A stretch of 64,000 nucleotides of DNA from Pterois miles (GCA_947000775.1 CAMQGK010000110.1:20107501-20171500); one strand, 5' to 3'; positions 27,147 to 37,720 are shown, counted from the first letter of the stretch. Numbers and translations: made by a program. The notes: generated by a model not told the origin, from the sequence alone.

Positions 27147-28255
27147 GGCTGTCAAAGTTCACACAATAACATGTTGATGCAAATTTGTTTTATCGGCACC
27201 AATTTTGATGCACTTACACAACTTGCGATTGTTAATTAACTTCTTAAATCCGACAGGCTGCCTTCGAGCCCGGCCCCTATTCAATCTTTCTGATCAATGT
27301 TATAGCCAGAGTGAATATACTGCTGTCTAATTTAACTACAAAACCCAAGGATCCAATGATACCAACCATGTCATACTAGTTTTTCTCAAAGGACCGTAAA
27401 CAATGCTATGAAAAAGTTGGCGAGGAAAAACTGTGATGGTCATTTTCAAAGGGGTCTCTGGACCTCTGACCTTAAGATATGTGACTGAAAATGGGTTCTA
27501 TGGTACCCACGAGTCTCCCCTTTACAGACATGCCCACTTTATGATAATCACATGCAGTTTGGGGCAAGTCATAGTCAAGTCAGCACACTGACACACTGAC
27601 AGCTGTTGTTGCCTGTTGGACTTGAGTTTCCAGTGTTGTGATCTGAGCATATTTTTATGCTAAATGCAGAACCTGTGAGGGTTTCTGGACGATATTTATC
27701 ATTGTTTTGTGCTGATAATTGATTTCCAATAATAAATATATACATATGTTTGCATAAGGGGGCGGCAGTAGCTCAGTCTGTAGGGAGTTGGCTTGGGAAC
27801 CGGAGGGTCACCGGTTCAAGTCCCGACATGGGCCAAAAACTGAGTGTGAACTGGTAGCTGGAGAGGTGCCAGTTTACCTCTTGGGCACTGCCGAGGTGCC
27901 CCTGAGCAAGGCACCAAACCCCCAACTGCTCGGGGCGCTTGTCAGGAGCAGCCCCCTCACTCTGACATCTCTTCAATTGTTGCATGTATATGGACCTGTT
28001 TGTGCATGTGTGTGTATTAGTTAACAGAGTGAAAAAATTGAATTTCCCCCAGCGGGACTAATAAAGGAATATCTTCTTCTTCTTCTTCTTCTTAAAGCAG
28101 CATATTTGCCCACTCCCATGTTGATAAGAGTATTAAATACTGGAGAAATCTCCATTTAAGATACATTTTGAATAGATAAAAAAATATGTGATTAATTTAA
28201 TTAATCACGATTAACTACGGACAATCACGCAATTAATTAATATTTTAATTGAATT
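27147..28255 (+). mobile_element. GGGCTGTCA-bounded repeat, copy with nested SINE
   Basis: About 0.75 kb of repeat split by the SINE at 27758-28093. It starts ggctgtcaaagtt and runs through the family landmarks 'accaaccatgtcatactag', 'cattttcaaaggggtctc', 'tttacagacatgcccactt' and 'agtcatagtcaagtcagc', then decays in an AT-rich 'gattaattaattaatcacg' end. A non-autonomous DNA transposon is my best guess, because intact copies begin GGGCTGTCA and end TGACAGCCC. Confidence 0.7.
27758..28093 (+). mobile_element. tRNA-derived SINE inserted in a GGGCTGTCA element
   Basis: The head begins ggggcggcagtagctcag and has a Pol III box A-like stretch (tagctcagtctgtaggg) and a box B ggttcaagtcc at 27813-27823. 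The body contains the phrase cactgccgaggtgcccctga. The 3' end reads gcgggactaataaagga and finishes in a (CTT)n tail at 28072-28093. The same GGGCTGTCA element resumes on the other side (aaagcagcatatttgcc), so this is a clean nested insertion. It is a SINE and not a tRNA gene, because the body continues over 200 bp past the tRNA-like part. Confidence 0.85.
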
Positions 28256-28739
28256 TAATAAGAATATATATAAACACACACTACAAAATATTGCTCTGCA
28301 CATATGCTGACCCAATAACTTATGTTTTATGGATATTAGTTCACATTCCTCCACTTGCCTTTAAGAGGAAGACTCATCTCAACATCAGACACACATTACC
28401 TAATGTTTGCCAAGATGTAACTGCCAATACACATATTGATTAATGCTGTTTATGCATGTAATCCTCTCTTGAATAATTCACACCCCCTTTTATGGAGTAC
28501 CACATCAATCACACCTCCAGACCTACCCATAGACATCTCCAAAGCCGTACTAGACCATTACTGTGCCGTGCACTATATTTAATGTCCGTCATTTTATTTA
28601 AGTGTCTGAACGCTGAGTGAGAAATCTATGCACTACATAGTGCCCTCGAAAATTACCACAGTGGAGCAAAAAAGTAGGAAGAGGTGAATTAGTGAATGAG
28701 GGAGCCAAAGAGACCACAGTACTTAGGAGAGACTTCAGA

Positions 28740-28940
28740 GAGCAGGTCCAAAGCACACTGGAGCGCACGGTTTTAAGGCAGTAAACTTTATTTAAAGACT
28801 AACGTCTCAACGCCAACTTCTTCATCAGAGTCAAAAAAATTTTTTAAAAAAACTGATGAAGTTGGCATTGAAACGTTAGTGTTTAAATAAAGTTTACTGC
28901 CTTAAATCCATGTGCTCCAGTGTGCTTTGGGCCTGCTCCT
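28740..28940. repeat. 200-bp foldback (near-perfect inverted repeat)
   Basis: The arm at 28740-28828 pairs with the arm at 28852-28940 at roughly 85-90% identity. For example tttaaggcagtaaacttta on the left matches the complement of taaagtttactgcctta on the right. A short A/T-rich loop separates them. It is MITE-like; no protein is encoded. Confidence 0.7.
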
Positions 28941-29269
28941 GAAGTCGCTCCTGTTACCAGATTGCCCTATTCTGTGAGCTCCAGACAGGTTTACTATTCC
29001 TTGTGAGGAGGGTGAAGCGCATTTAACCTCCCTTCTTCAGACCTCTGTACCTAACCAGTGCTTCTCTATCTCACATATCCTAAGTGCAACATAGTGCTTT
29101 AGATAAATAGTTAATACCTATATTATGATTGTACATGTAATAATAGCATTAGCAGTTTTGATGTAAAAGGTGGGAAAAATACAGGTAAAATCGTCTCCAG
29201 ATGTCTGATTACACTCAATAATAAGGAACAATTCTGCGATTGAGCTTGACGACGTTGAAATCTGGAGTC

Positions 29270-29540
29270 AACTTTATCTGCTGCTTAAGCGGAGAGTCAC
29301 TGCGAACTGTTTGAATTTTGGGGTCAGTCATTTGTGTGGCATATTCAGGGTCATTTGCGTAGCACGTGGTGGGGCGGGGGGGTCATTTGCGTAAGGTGCT
29401 GGGAGCTGCAGCTTTAGTATGCAGGGAAGCGAGGGAGGGAGGGCATGTGACATCCACAGAGAGCCGGGACCCTCGCTGACCCCTGTCTATAATTCATCCC
29501 CTGGAATATGGGGCACATCAAACCTCGGTTCCTTCCCACC
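29270..29540. promoter_or_regulatory. Candidate regulatory block with a repeated motif
   Basis: The 14-bp word gggtcatttgcgta occurs at 29348-29361 and 29380-29393, and a relaxed copy (gggtcagtcatttgtgt) lies near 29321. The core resembles a POU octamer variant. The block lies about 0.8 kb downstream (in gene orientation) of the 37-nt exon. Confidence 0.35.
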
Positions 29541-29867
29541 CAAAAAGAGGAGAGAGAACCTTTTCACTTTGTTGCACGGCACTCTGACCCCATATTAAAG
29601 CAAGTAGCAAGAGAAACGCTGGAAACGTTGGCCATTAAATTTTCAGGGCTGTCCCGGGAGAGCGTTTCCAGCAGGCCCCCCGATTCGTGGATGGGAGAAG
29701 ACTGAGGAAAGACCCCATGCTGACAGAAGGAGGGAGAGGGAGAAGGAGAAAGGGAGGGTGTGTGTCTGAAAGGCGAAATAACATTCTCCTTTCATACATC
29801 CATGTGCAAACAGGTATGCAAAAATCCTGCAAATATCCACTTCTAAATCCAAAATGAGGGTGGATAA

Positions 29868-29869
<2 letters not shown>

Positions 29870-29941
<72 letters not shown>
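29870..29941. repeat. (TG)n microsatellite
   Basis: A pure 72-bp tract. It is a second CA tract in the rsrc1 RNA, about 270 nt downstream of the 37-nt exon. Confidence 0.95.
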
Positions 29942-30115
29942 ACAGAATTTCAGATAAATGAAACGCTGATATAAAAGGTGGACCAGGCCCTAGGGGGTAC
30001 ACTACCCTCCCTCCATCCCTGTTTTCTATGTTTTCTCTGCCTCTTTCCCTGCCTGTTAGCTGCAGGTATTCAGCTCCAACTCCTGAGGTTTCATTAGGAA
30101 TGCAGATATCAAAGT

Positions 30116-30116
<1 letters not shown>

Positions 30117-30198
<82 letters not shown>
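30117..30198. repeat. (GT)41 microsatellite = CA tract in rsrc1 RNA
   Basis: A perfect 82-bp dinucleotide tract. In the minus-strand pre-mRNA it reads (CA)n and begins 13 nt inside the intron after the 37-nt exon. CA repeats close to 5' splice sites are established hnRNP L binding sites. Confidence 0.95.
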
Positions 30199-30201
<3 letters not shown>

Positions 30202-30211
30202 TAGAACTTAC

Positions 30212-30248
30212 CAGATGTTCTAATCTGCTTTTGATGTTCGCGGCGTCC
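30212..30248 (-). CDS. rsrc1: rsrc1 37-nt microexon (DAANIKSRLEHL)
   Basis: The minus strand reads tgttgttgtgttgcag|g gac gcc gcg aac atc ... cat ctg|gtaagttct. The first base completes the Gly codon left by the 249-nt exon. Twelve codons follow, DAANIKSRLEHL, and the exon ends at a codon boundary. It aligns without gaps to the human RSRC1 segment ESGNIKAGLEHL, which sits at the junction between the RS region and the coiled-coil region. At 37 nt the exon is very short and not a multiple of three, so skipping would shift the frame. The 5' splice site is near-consensus. The 3' splice site has a UG-rich rather than strongly pyrimidine tract, with an in-frame alternative AG 27 nt upstream (exon start 30275). 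A long CA repeat in the RNA begins 13 nt into the downstream intron. Confidence 0.9.
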
Positions 30249-30461
30249 CTGCAACACAACAACACATTTCCACCACTGTAAATAAAGCGCAGACACAAAA
30301 CGTCATTTAATAAAAAGAACTTTTTTTTCACACACATCCACCAAAAAAAAAAAAAAAAAAAATCACATAAATACACAAAAGAGAGACAGACGAACAATCT
30401 CTACATTATTCAAGTGTGCCCGAATGAACGTTTCTGAAACAATTTATGAATATTTTAACTT

Positions 30462-31115
30462 GGACTGTCAGTGATAATAACGCGTTAAGGCAAAAAGGTT
30501 TTAATGGTACCAATTTCTTTAACGCATTAACACAATGGATCTTTCAAGGCTCAGTTTTAAAGCTAGAGTGCAGATACATCATACTAAACTAGAAAATTAA
30601 AGGAATTTATCGGTACCAACCATGTCATACTAGCTTGTCACAAAGGAGGATAAATAATGCTGCAAACTTATGCTAAACTTCGGAGATGGAAAACTAACGC
30701 GACCGTTCTCAAAAGGTTCCCTTGACCTGAAAATGGGTTCTCTGGGTACCTACGAGTCTCCCCTTTACAGACATGCCCACTTTATGATAATCACATGCAG
30801 TTTGGGGCAAGTCATAGTCAAGTCAGCACACTGACACACTGACACACTGTTGGGCTGAAGTCATCATGTTATGATTTGAGCATATTTTTTTATGCTAAAC
30901 ACAGTACCTGTGAGGGTTTCTGGATAATTTTTGACATTATTTTATGTTACTAATTGATTTCTAATAATGAAAAATATACATACATTTGCATAACGCAGCA
31001 TATTTGCCCGCTCTCATGCTGATAAGAGTATTAAATACGTGACAAATCTCCCTTTAAGGTACATTTTCAACAGATATAAAATGTGATTAATTTCTGATCA
31101 ATCACAATTAATTAC
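30462..31115 (+). mobile_element. GGGCTGTCA-bounded repeat
   Basis: It starts ggactgtcagtgataataacgcg and contains the same ordered landmarks as the copy at 27147. It ends in the aatcacaattaatt region. The insertion lies only about 210 bp on the 5' side (in gene orientation) of the rsrc1 37-nt exon. Confidence 0.7.
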
Positions 31116-31619
31116 ACATTTATCACAACGTAAATGTCTTGTGTCACAGAGGACTAAGAAAAATATTTTTCTTTTTTGAAGTTTTTGCTTGAAAAATGTA
31201 AAAACATTAAGTGATTATTATGTATGTTATATATAGTTGATAAACTGTTTCAGCTCAAGTTAGAATACAGTCAATTGTCGTAATCATGTCATGTGTTTCT
31301 TTTCGGTTTTGAGCAGGATGGAAATGGCTTGATGACATCAAAAAGGTTTTGGTAGCTCAAAAGGAAAGAAATAGGTAATGAAGACTTATCCTAATTGTAA
31401 CCTAGACTGAAGTGCTGTGTGTGTTTGTGTGTGTTTGCATCCACACCAGACACAGGTTAGCTAATATTGTCGCCTCCCCGTTGCCAGTCATAATAGTAAT
31501 TTCCAAGCACAGAGAAAGAACTCTGAGCTTATTATCTGTGATTTAATAAAAACCGTGTGTATGATTATTACGGTAGCCACGGCAGAGTGGCGAGCTGAGG
31601 AAGCGGAAGAAGAGGAGGA

Positions 31620-31638
31620 GGGGGGGGGGGGGGGGGGG
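31620..31638. repeat. G19 homopolymer
   Basis: Run of G after a GGA-rich stretch (31600-31619). Confidence 0.9.
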
Positions 31639-31825
31639 TTGGGCAGTCGGTTTTAAAAAGAGCAAATTGGCAGTAAATAATAGATGCGATTTTGGCACAT
31701 TTCAAATTTGCAGCAGTGCAAATCAACAGATCAAGAGAACACAAACAGCCCCCGTCCCCGATCCCGGCACCCCCCATCCAACTCTGGCCCCCATTACTAA
31801 CAACTCCACCCTGGCCATGGCGCTT

Positions 31826-31828
<3 letters not shown>

Positions 31829-31884
<56 letters not shown>
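31829..31884. repeat. (GT)n microsatellite
   Basis: 56 bp, pure, with a G19 run 190 bp to its left (31620-31638). Confidence 0.95.
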
Positions 31885-31887
<3 letters not shown>

Positions 31888-32239
31888 ACGTGTGCTCAGA
31901 GAGAGGAAGGCTTATCGACAGGCTTCAGTTGCTAATGCAGCCAGCAGCATCACAGTGTAAATCTACACCATCTCTAAAATTACATACTGTCTAATCCATC
32001 CCACCTCTCCCTCCCTTCCTCCATCCATCCATCCATCCATCAGACCAGGTCAGTCCCATACCCAGCAGTGTGAGCACAAACCTCTGCCATTCCCACATCA
32101 TCAACATTTCTAAATAATGGTATGAAGAAATGACTGAAATGCTAAACAGAAATGTGAACAAAAGTAAGAAACAACTAGAAAAGAAGTGGTGAAGAAAGGA
32201 TGTTTGCTCAGCCACGTGCAGACAAGTCAACCACTTAAG

Positions 32240-32420
32240 GCAAACTTCATCTAGCTGTAATTACATTACATTCTGACAAACATCCCGCCACATTCATTAT
32301 ACATGACGGGCGCCCGGCAACCAGACAGCAAGACATTTGTTACCGTGGTGACAGTGTGTGTAATCCGCTAATGAAGCGCAATTAGCGAGAAACAATCTAA
32401 CACAGGGGAGACGCAGCGCT
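32240..32420. promoter_or_regulatory. Candidate enhancer block, homeodomain-rich
   Basis: Contains agctgtaattacattaca (32253-32270), a taatcc site (32361, OTX/PITX type), gctaatgaag and gcaattagcg (32378-32387). Unique-looking and without simple repeats. Confidence 0.35.
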
Positions 32421-32844
32421 CGATCCCTCCTCCTCCGCTCATTTCCCTTCGCTTTTTTCTTCCCCCTCTCTCCCCTCGCACTCCTTTTTATAACGTTGTC
32501 TTTTATTTTTGTGATCCAACCTTTATTAAGCTCTTCACTTGCATTTAATCCCCCACTCTGTCATCTGTTGTCTTGACTTTATCAAGGGCAAGCTGTCCAG
32601 CGCTGTCCGCACCAGGGCCGAAGGGATCCCTCTATCCATTAGACTCTCTCACACACACGCACACACACACACGCACACAAACGCACACACACGCACACAC
32701 ACCCACACACACCATTTTAACATCCTCATCTCTCTTTTCAAAACATCATATAATCTGCTGAGGTCTTCAGGGACGAAGCTTTCCTTTTCTCCTTATCTCC
32801 CTCCCTCCCTCCACTCTCTGTGCCTTCAACGCAGAGGCAGCATC

Positions 32845-32990
32845 GATTTCTGAATTACGCCACAATATTAAATAATTAATATACTTGCCATGATTGATGT
32901 TTTGCATTAGGCCAATATTAGGTTATCAATCAAAATCCACTTGGTTTAATGTAATAATATTGAAAATGTGTCAGTGCCTGTTCATCCAAT
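32845..32990. promoter_or_regulatory. Candidate enhancer block with two PBX-HOX-type sites
   Basis: TGATTGAT occurs on the plus strand at 32891-32898 and on the minus strand at 32932-32925 (atcaatca). TGATTNAT is the established PBX-HOX composite consensus. Nearby are aataattaatatac and taatattgaaaatg. No coding content. Confidence 0.4.
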
Positions 32991-33320
32991 TTGTAGTGGA
33001 GGCAAGCCAGATAGTAATGGTGGTGTAGCACAAGGCCTCAGAGACACTGTGGCCTGCTTACTACAACCATAGGAGCACATTATATCCCTGGCACACAGCG
33101 GGAGCGAGGGAGGGAGGGAGGGAGGGAGGGGAGAGATGAAGTGAAGACATGGAAAGACAGGAATGAAGCAGACAGACAGTGATTTCTGATACGCTGGGAC
33201 GGGCTTGGCATGCTGAGAAGGCGTGGCGGTCACATCATGTATTTTAGTTTGTCCTCAGTCACAAAAATGAACTCATAGTGCAATAAAAATCTTATTTAGT
33301 GCTAAATGTTGTATAGGTTA

Positions 33321-33974
33321 GGGCTGTCATTCAATCCAAATGTTTAATCGTGATTAATTACAATTAATCCCAAATTAAATGCACATTTTATCTAACAGTT
33401 TTATCTGTTCAAAATGCAAAGAGAGATTTGTCAAGTATTTAATACTTTTATCAACACTGGAGTAGGCAAGTATGCTGCTTTGTGCAATGTATATATTTAT
33501 GTTTGGAAATCAATTGACAACACAAAAAATTATCTAACTATTGTCCAGAAACCCTCACAGGTACTGTATTTAGTATAAAAAAGATGCTCAAATCATAAAA
33601 TGGCAAACTCAGCAACAGCTGTCAGTGTGTCAGAGTGCTGACTTGACTATGACTTGATCCAAACTGCATATGATTATCATAAAGTGGGCATGTCTGTAAA
33701 GGGGAGACTTGTGGGTACCAATAGAACTCATTTTCATTCACATATCTAGAGGTCAAAGGTCAAGGGACCCCTTTGAAAACGGCCATACCAGTTTTTTGTC
33801 ACCAAAATTTAGCATGAGTTCAGAGCGTTACTTATCCTCCTTCATCACAAGCTAGCATGACTCTGTAGCTTTTCCAGTTTCATGTGATGCCAGTATCTTC
33901 AATCTAGCTTTAAACTGCAGAAATTAGTGGTATTAAAATTAGTTTGCCTTAACATGTAATAACTTTGACAGCCC
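33321..33974 (-). mobile_element. GGGCTGTCA-bounded repeat, near-complete copy
   Basis: The best-bounded copy at 654 bp: gggctgtcattcaatcc at one end and aactttgacagccc at the other. The ends therefore form a 9-bp terminal inverted repeat (GGGCTGTCA/TGACAGCCC). It is in the opposite orientation to the copies at 27147 and 30462. Confidence 0.75.
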
Positions 33975-34024
33975 CAGTGTAAACATTATTTATTGTAATG
34001 TTTAGAGTTAATGTTCAATTACTT

Positions 34025-34235
34025 TTTTTTCCTTCCTGATACCGATTCCGACACCTGAACTTGCGTACTGGACAATACCAAATACCAGTGCATTAACAGC
34101 AGCTCTAGTGCTATTCCTCGAAACTAAAGCCTTGCATACTGTACACGTCTCCATTTTGCTGGTGGGATTTTCCAGTGTAAAATATACCGATCGTACTGAT
34201 ACTGGTATCGGTACGATTCTAGCGATGTTTAAGAA
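34025..34235. repeat. 'gataccgatacc' interspersed repeat
   Basis: Contains tgataccgattccgacacct, gtacacgtctccattttgct and gatactggtatcggtacgat. It lies about 50 bp beyond the GGGCTGTCA copy at 33321-33974. Confidence 0.45.
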
Positions 34236-35399
34236 TCTAGTCACTAATTTTAGTTAGGAGAATACTGGTGCAATATGCCTTTTTCACAGCAGACATTTTG
34301 ACTTATGCATGAGTGCTAAAAACATCAGCAATGGCTCTGTTGTGTAATCATGCACAATACCAGGACCCTGTAACTGAAATAAGCCCTCCTTAATTTTATC
34401 ATTTACACCTCTGCTTTCCCTACTTGTCTCTCACATCTCAAAGGGCTCCTATGAAAAAAAAAAAGCCCATAAAAGGGTAGCAAGTCATTGATGTTCTGAG
34501 TCTTTAGGGTCTTGAGGTACACCCACGAGTCAAAATCTAAACTAAATGCTCAATCAAAGGCTGGTTTGGTGAACACTGATCTTGGACCTGAGATCTGGGA
34601 CGTGGCAGAAGTGGTATTCTTTACCAGCCAAACTAAACCTTAACCATGGATACAGGTGCAGGACAAACACAGAGAGAGTAAATATTGTAAGCTCTCAAAA
34701 ATGTCATGACGCAGTGTTTTACCTTCAATGTCACGCAAAATGGAAAGTCTTCAGTCATTACGTTCTGCATTTTATATGACAAAGATCTTGAAGGTGGACA
34801 GGACAACTTGCGTCATTAAGTCTTTGGGAACTTGCAGTACTTTGTGTGCACACTGCCTCTCTTTTCCCTTCGAAATAGCTGCAAGCGAGGAAGACAGAGA
34901 GCCTGACAGAGTGGCGGGTGAGAGAGGGAGGGGTCGCAGACAGAGAGAGAGTAATGCACTGTTGTTCCAGGAAATGGTAATTAGTTATCTGAGGTCAATT
35001 GAGTAAAACTAGACAAACAAGTGTGAGTGTTAAACTGAGCCCTGGCAGGGTCAATATAACCAATTTAACATGATCACCGGATCCATCACACTGTCTGTAC
35101 TTTACTGCTTTCTCGTTCCAGCTTTTTTTCCTCTCCTCCTTATGTCTGATCCACTTCTTTAATCGCATACTTTTTCCTCTCGCTGTCTCACCCGTGCATT
35201 CTTTCATCCTCTATCACTCACGGTACATGTTTCGGTTTCACTGCGTCCAAACCCTTTTCTGTCTCTTGTATTCTAAAGGGGATCTTTAAAACGTTGCCTC
35301 ATCTTACCTCATCTCCTCCTCTCCTCACCTGTCATTTTGCCCTCTCCCAATCACCCTCCCCTCTCCTCATCACCCCACCCCTCACCCTCCCAAACCCCT

Positions 35400-35720
35400 G
35401 CGCTCCTGCTAGCAGACAATTAATTACAGGGCCGGCACCGGATGAGTTGTCATTTGTGGTCAAGTTTCTAATAATTGCATTAGGGTCTTCAGGTTTTTCT
35501 AAGATGCCCTCCACTTCTTTCCCTCACCCCCTCACTTTCTCTTCCTCTCTTTATTTGAACCCTCCTCCTCCTCCTCTCCGCCTCCTCCCCTTGACACAGT
35601 GGAGATAAATATCTTCAGTCAGTCAATGGAGGCGACAGAGGGACTTAAAATGCAGAGGCAGTCATTTGATTTCCAGCTAACAGAGCTGCCCATTAGCCCA
35701 GCACTCATCAGCCATGCATT
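35400..35720. promoter_or_regulatory. Candidate enhancer block
   Basis: Contains the paired homeodomain-type site caattaatta at 35417-35426, taataattgcattag and gataaatatc, with a pyrimidine-rich spacer at 35520-35600. Unique-looking sequence continues to cagccatgcattacc. Confidence 0.35.
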
Positions 35721-36189
35721 ACCTCTCAGTCCTGATGTCCACAGTGTGGAAGCTTTAACCCTTTCACTGTCTGCTACTGGCCAGGTTGACCACGTAATAT
35801 CAGGGATACTTTGGCCACCAGCCCTATTAACCCCTTAAAATGTCCCTTATAGGTGACAGCAGCCACTTAACTGCCAATGAAACATATTGCCTTTTTGCAT
35901 CCCAGTATTAAAGCGGCTGAAACACCATCCAATTTTATAATTCAAAACAAAAATAGTTAAAAACACTACACCAGTGGCTGTTTTTATCACTGTAACGGCT
36001 CCGACATACTCTATTTACAGTATCATGTATGTGGTTTGGGGAGTGTTAAGAGTCTTGAACACTACTGAACCAGAAGGTTTTGCACTGACCTTAAAGCAAC
36101 ATTTAAAGCATCTACCCAAATAATATAAGCACATTTTTAATACACCCATATGCATAAAAATGCTAACCTGTAAATCTGAGACTCAGTAT

Positions 36190-36375
36190 AGCAAGACTTC
36201 TTTTTTCCTCACCTTCCTTCAGTTTTTCCTCACCAAAATTTTGTGCAACTTTGGGGCACTATTGAGCGTATATCCTGCTAACAAGCTTAACAATCGATTC
36301 CTTAGGTTTCCTAGTTTCACATGATACCAGCATCTTCACTCTAGCTTTAAGACATAGCCCACCGCAACCTCTGAA
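36190..36375 (-). mobile_element. Fragment of the GGGCTGTCA-bounded repeat
   Basis: The landmarks 'gattccttaggtttcctagttt' (shortened) and 'cagcatcttcactctagctttaa' match part of the copy at 33321-33974 in the same orientation. Both ends are missing. Confidence 0.55.
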
Positions 36376-36821
36376 AGACTAGAATAGCGACCAGGCCTGC
36401 TGGATTGTTAAGAGGTTAATAGTTTATATAATGAAAGATTGACACTTGATGTCCGAGTATCAGTTAAGTTAAAGTTGAATTATCTGTTGGTCGGTTTAAT
36501 CTTAAAACATCACATGGATGCGTATGTGCCAACTCTACTTAACTCCGATGAAACCAATGTCTTTTAAAAACAATTGTGAAACCGTCCAGAATTAAGCCGT
36601 GTTGGACCACATAAAATTACAAAGATTACAAACCAAGGACACGAGCACTACTCTGGGTTTTTCTTTTTCTTAAAGTGCACCTATCTCGTCTTCTTACACA
36701 ACTGCAGAAATAACATGTCGGCCTACAGCGGCCTCTCAAACTGATATCAGTCAGAGATAGTGAACAGAGGGAAGAAAGGACATTGGAACGAAAGAGCTAT
36801 GAAAGAGACATCATTCATAAG

Positions 36822-36822
<1 letters not shown>

Positions 36823-36855
<33 letters not shown>
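36823..36855. repeat. (GT)n microsatellite
   Basis: About 33 bp. Confidence 0.9.
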
Positions 36856-36857
<2 letters not shown>

Positions 36858-37090
36858 CCCCATTTGCCACAGTTGCATGCCTTGTCAAGCATGTCATTGA
36901 GCGTTCATATGTTGTTTGACTGCTGATAGAATGGCAGGCATATTTATTAAAGAGTCAATGTGATGGGGACACCAGAGCAACTCACACTCACACAAACATA
37001 ACACACAATGCACTAATACACAGTCCACATCAGTGACATCTGCCTGTTTAACTAATAGAAAGCAAAACCTTGATATTAAGTAGTCGAGGG

Positions 37091-37102
37091 ACACACACAC
37101 AC

Positions 37103-37192
<90 letters not shown>
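37091..37192. repeat. (CA)n microsatellite, longest CA tract
   Basis: 102 bp with one interruption (acgac) near 37101. Confidence 0.95.
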
Positions 37193-37194
<2 letters not shown>

Positions 37195-37559
37195 AACACT
37201 GGGAGCTCAGCTTTCCCCCAGGCCTGATTGCCATCTCCATAGCTCCTTTTTAACAGGGCTGCCAATTGAAATTGAAATTGTATTCTTGTGTGTGTACTAT
37301 CAGAGGTACCTCTCAGGGTTTTATACAGCTAAGAGGAGGGCTGGGGGGGGACACACACTCACACACACTCACACACACACTCATACAGGACGGGATAATT
37401 CAGGGGTAAGTCAGCGGCTGTCACTCTTCCATGCAGAACACACAAGAGGGAACAAAACGCAGACTTATGCTTCTATGCTTTCTATGTAATTCGGCATGCA
37501 CGCGCACACATGCACGTCTACATTCGCGGGTACACAATCTGCCCCCTCGCCCACCCTTC

Positions 37560-37720
37560 CCAATGGAGGGGGCTTTACTTTAGCATAATCCCAGAATGGT
37601 GGGGAAAAGCAGTCCATTAAAAATGGGGCTAACAAATTCAGCACTTTATGTTTCTCTGAAGGGAGGGTTAAGTGCAGTCAATAAAAAAGTCAGAAAAGGA
37701 GGAAGAAGAAAGGAAGACGC
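37560..37720. promoter_or_regulatory. Candidate conserved non-coding element
   Basis: About 150 bp of unique sequence between CA-rich tracts, with ttagcataatcccagaatgg, agtccattaaaaatgggg and gtcaataaaaaagtc. Assignment by texture only. Confidence 0.25.

Larger units (their letters stand above)
13898..30211 (-). other. rsrc1: rsrc1 intron, 16.3 kb
   Basis: Intron between the 37-nt and 52-nt exons, phase 0. Notable contents are the 82-nt CA tract directly behind the 37-nt exon, a second CA tract at 29870-29941, a short triplicated motif at 29321-29393, a 200 bp foldback at 28740-28940, a GGGCTGTCA element with a nested SINE (27147-28255), repeats at 20511-20940, 21153-21500 and 24628-24918, a minus-strand SINE at 18572-18720, and single-copy blocks at 15355-15660 and 22090-22770. 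Stretches such as 16000-17100, 18730-19600 and 25700-26900 show no recognisable feature beyond short simple repeats. Confidence 0.85.

Noticed and set aside
27758..27830. tRNA gene
   Set aside because: Box A and B are present, but the sequence continues as a SINE body with a simple-repeat tail. The same holds for 18652-18720 and 3300-3366.
29643..30296. 217-codon His-Thr repeat frame
   Set aside because: Artefact of two CA microsatellites read in frame; the same applies to all Cys-Val and Thr-His frames in the window.
34560..34680. Possible exon around the 34.6 kb unique stretch
   Set aside because: Open frame without acceptor/donor pairs in a consistent phase and no similarity I can name.
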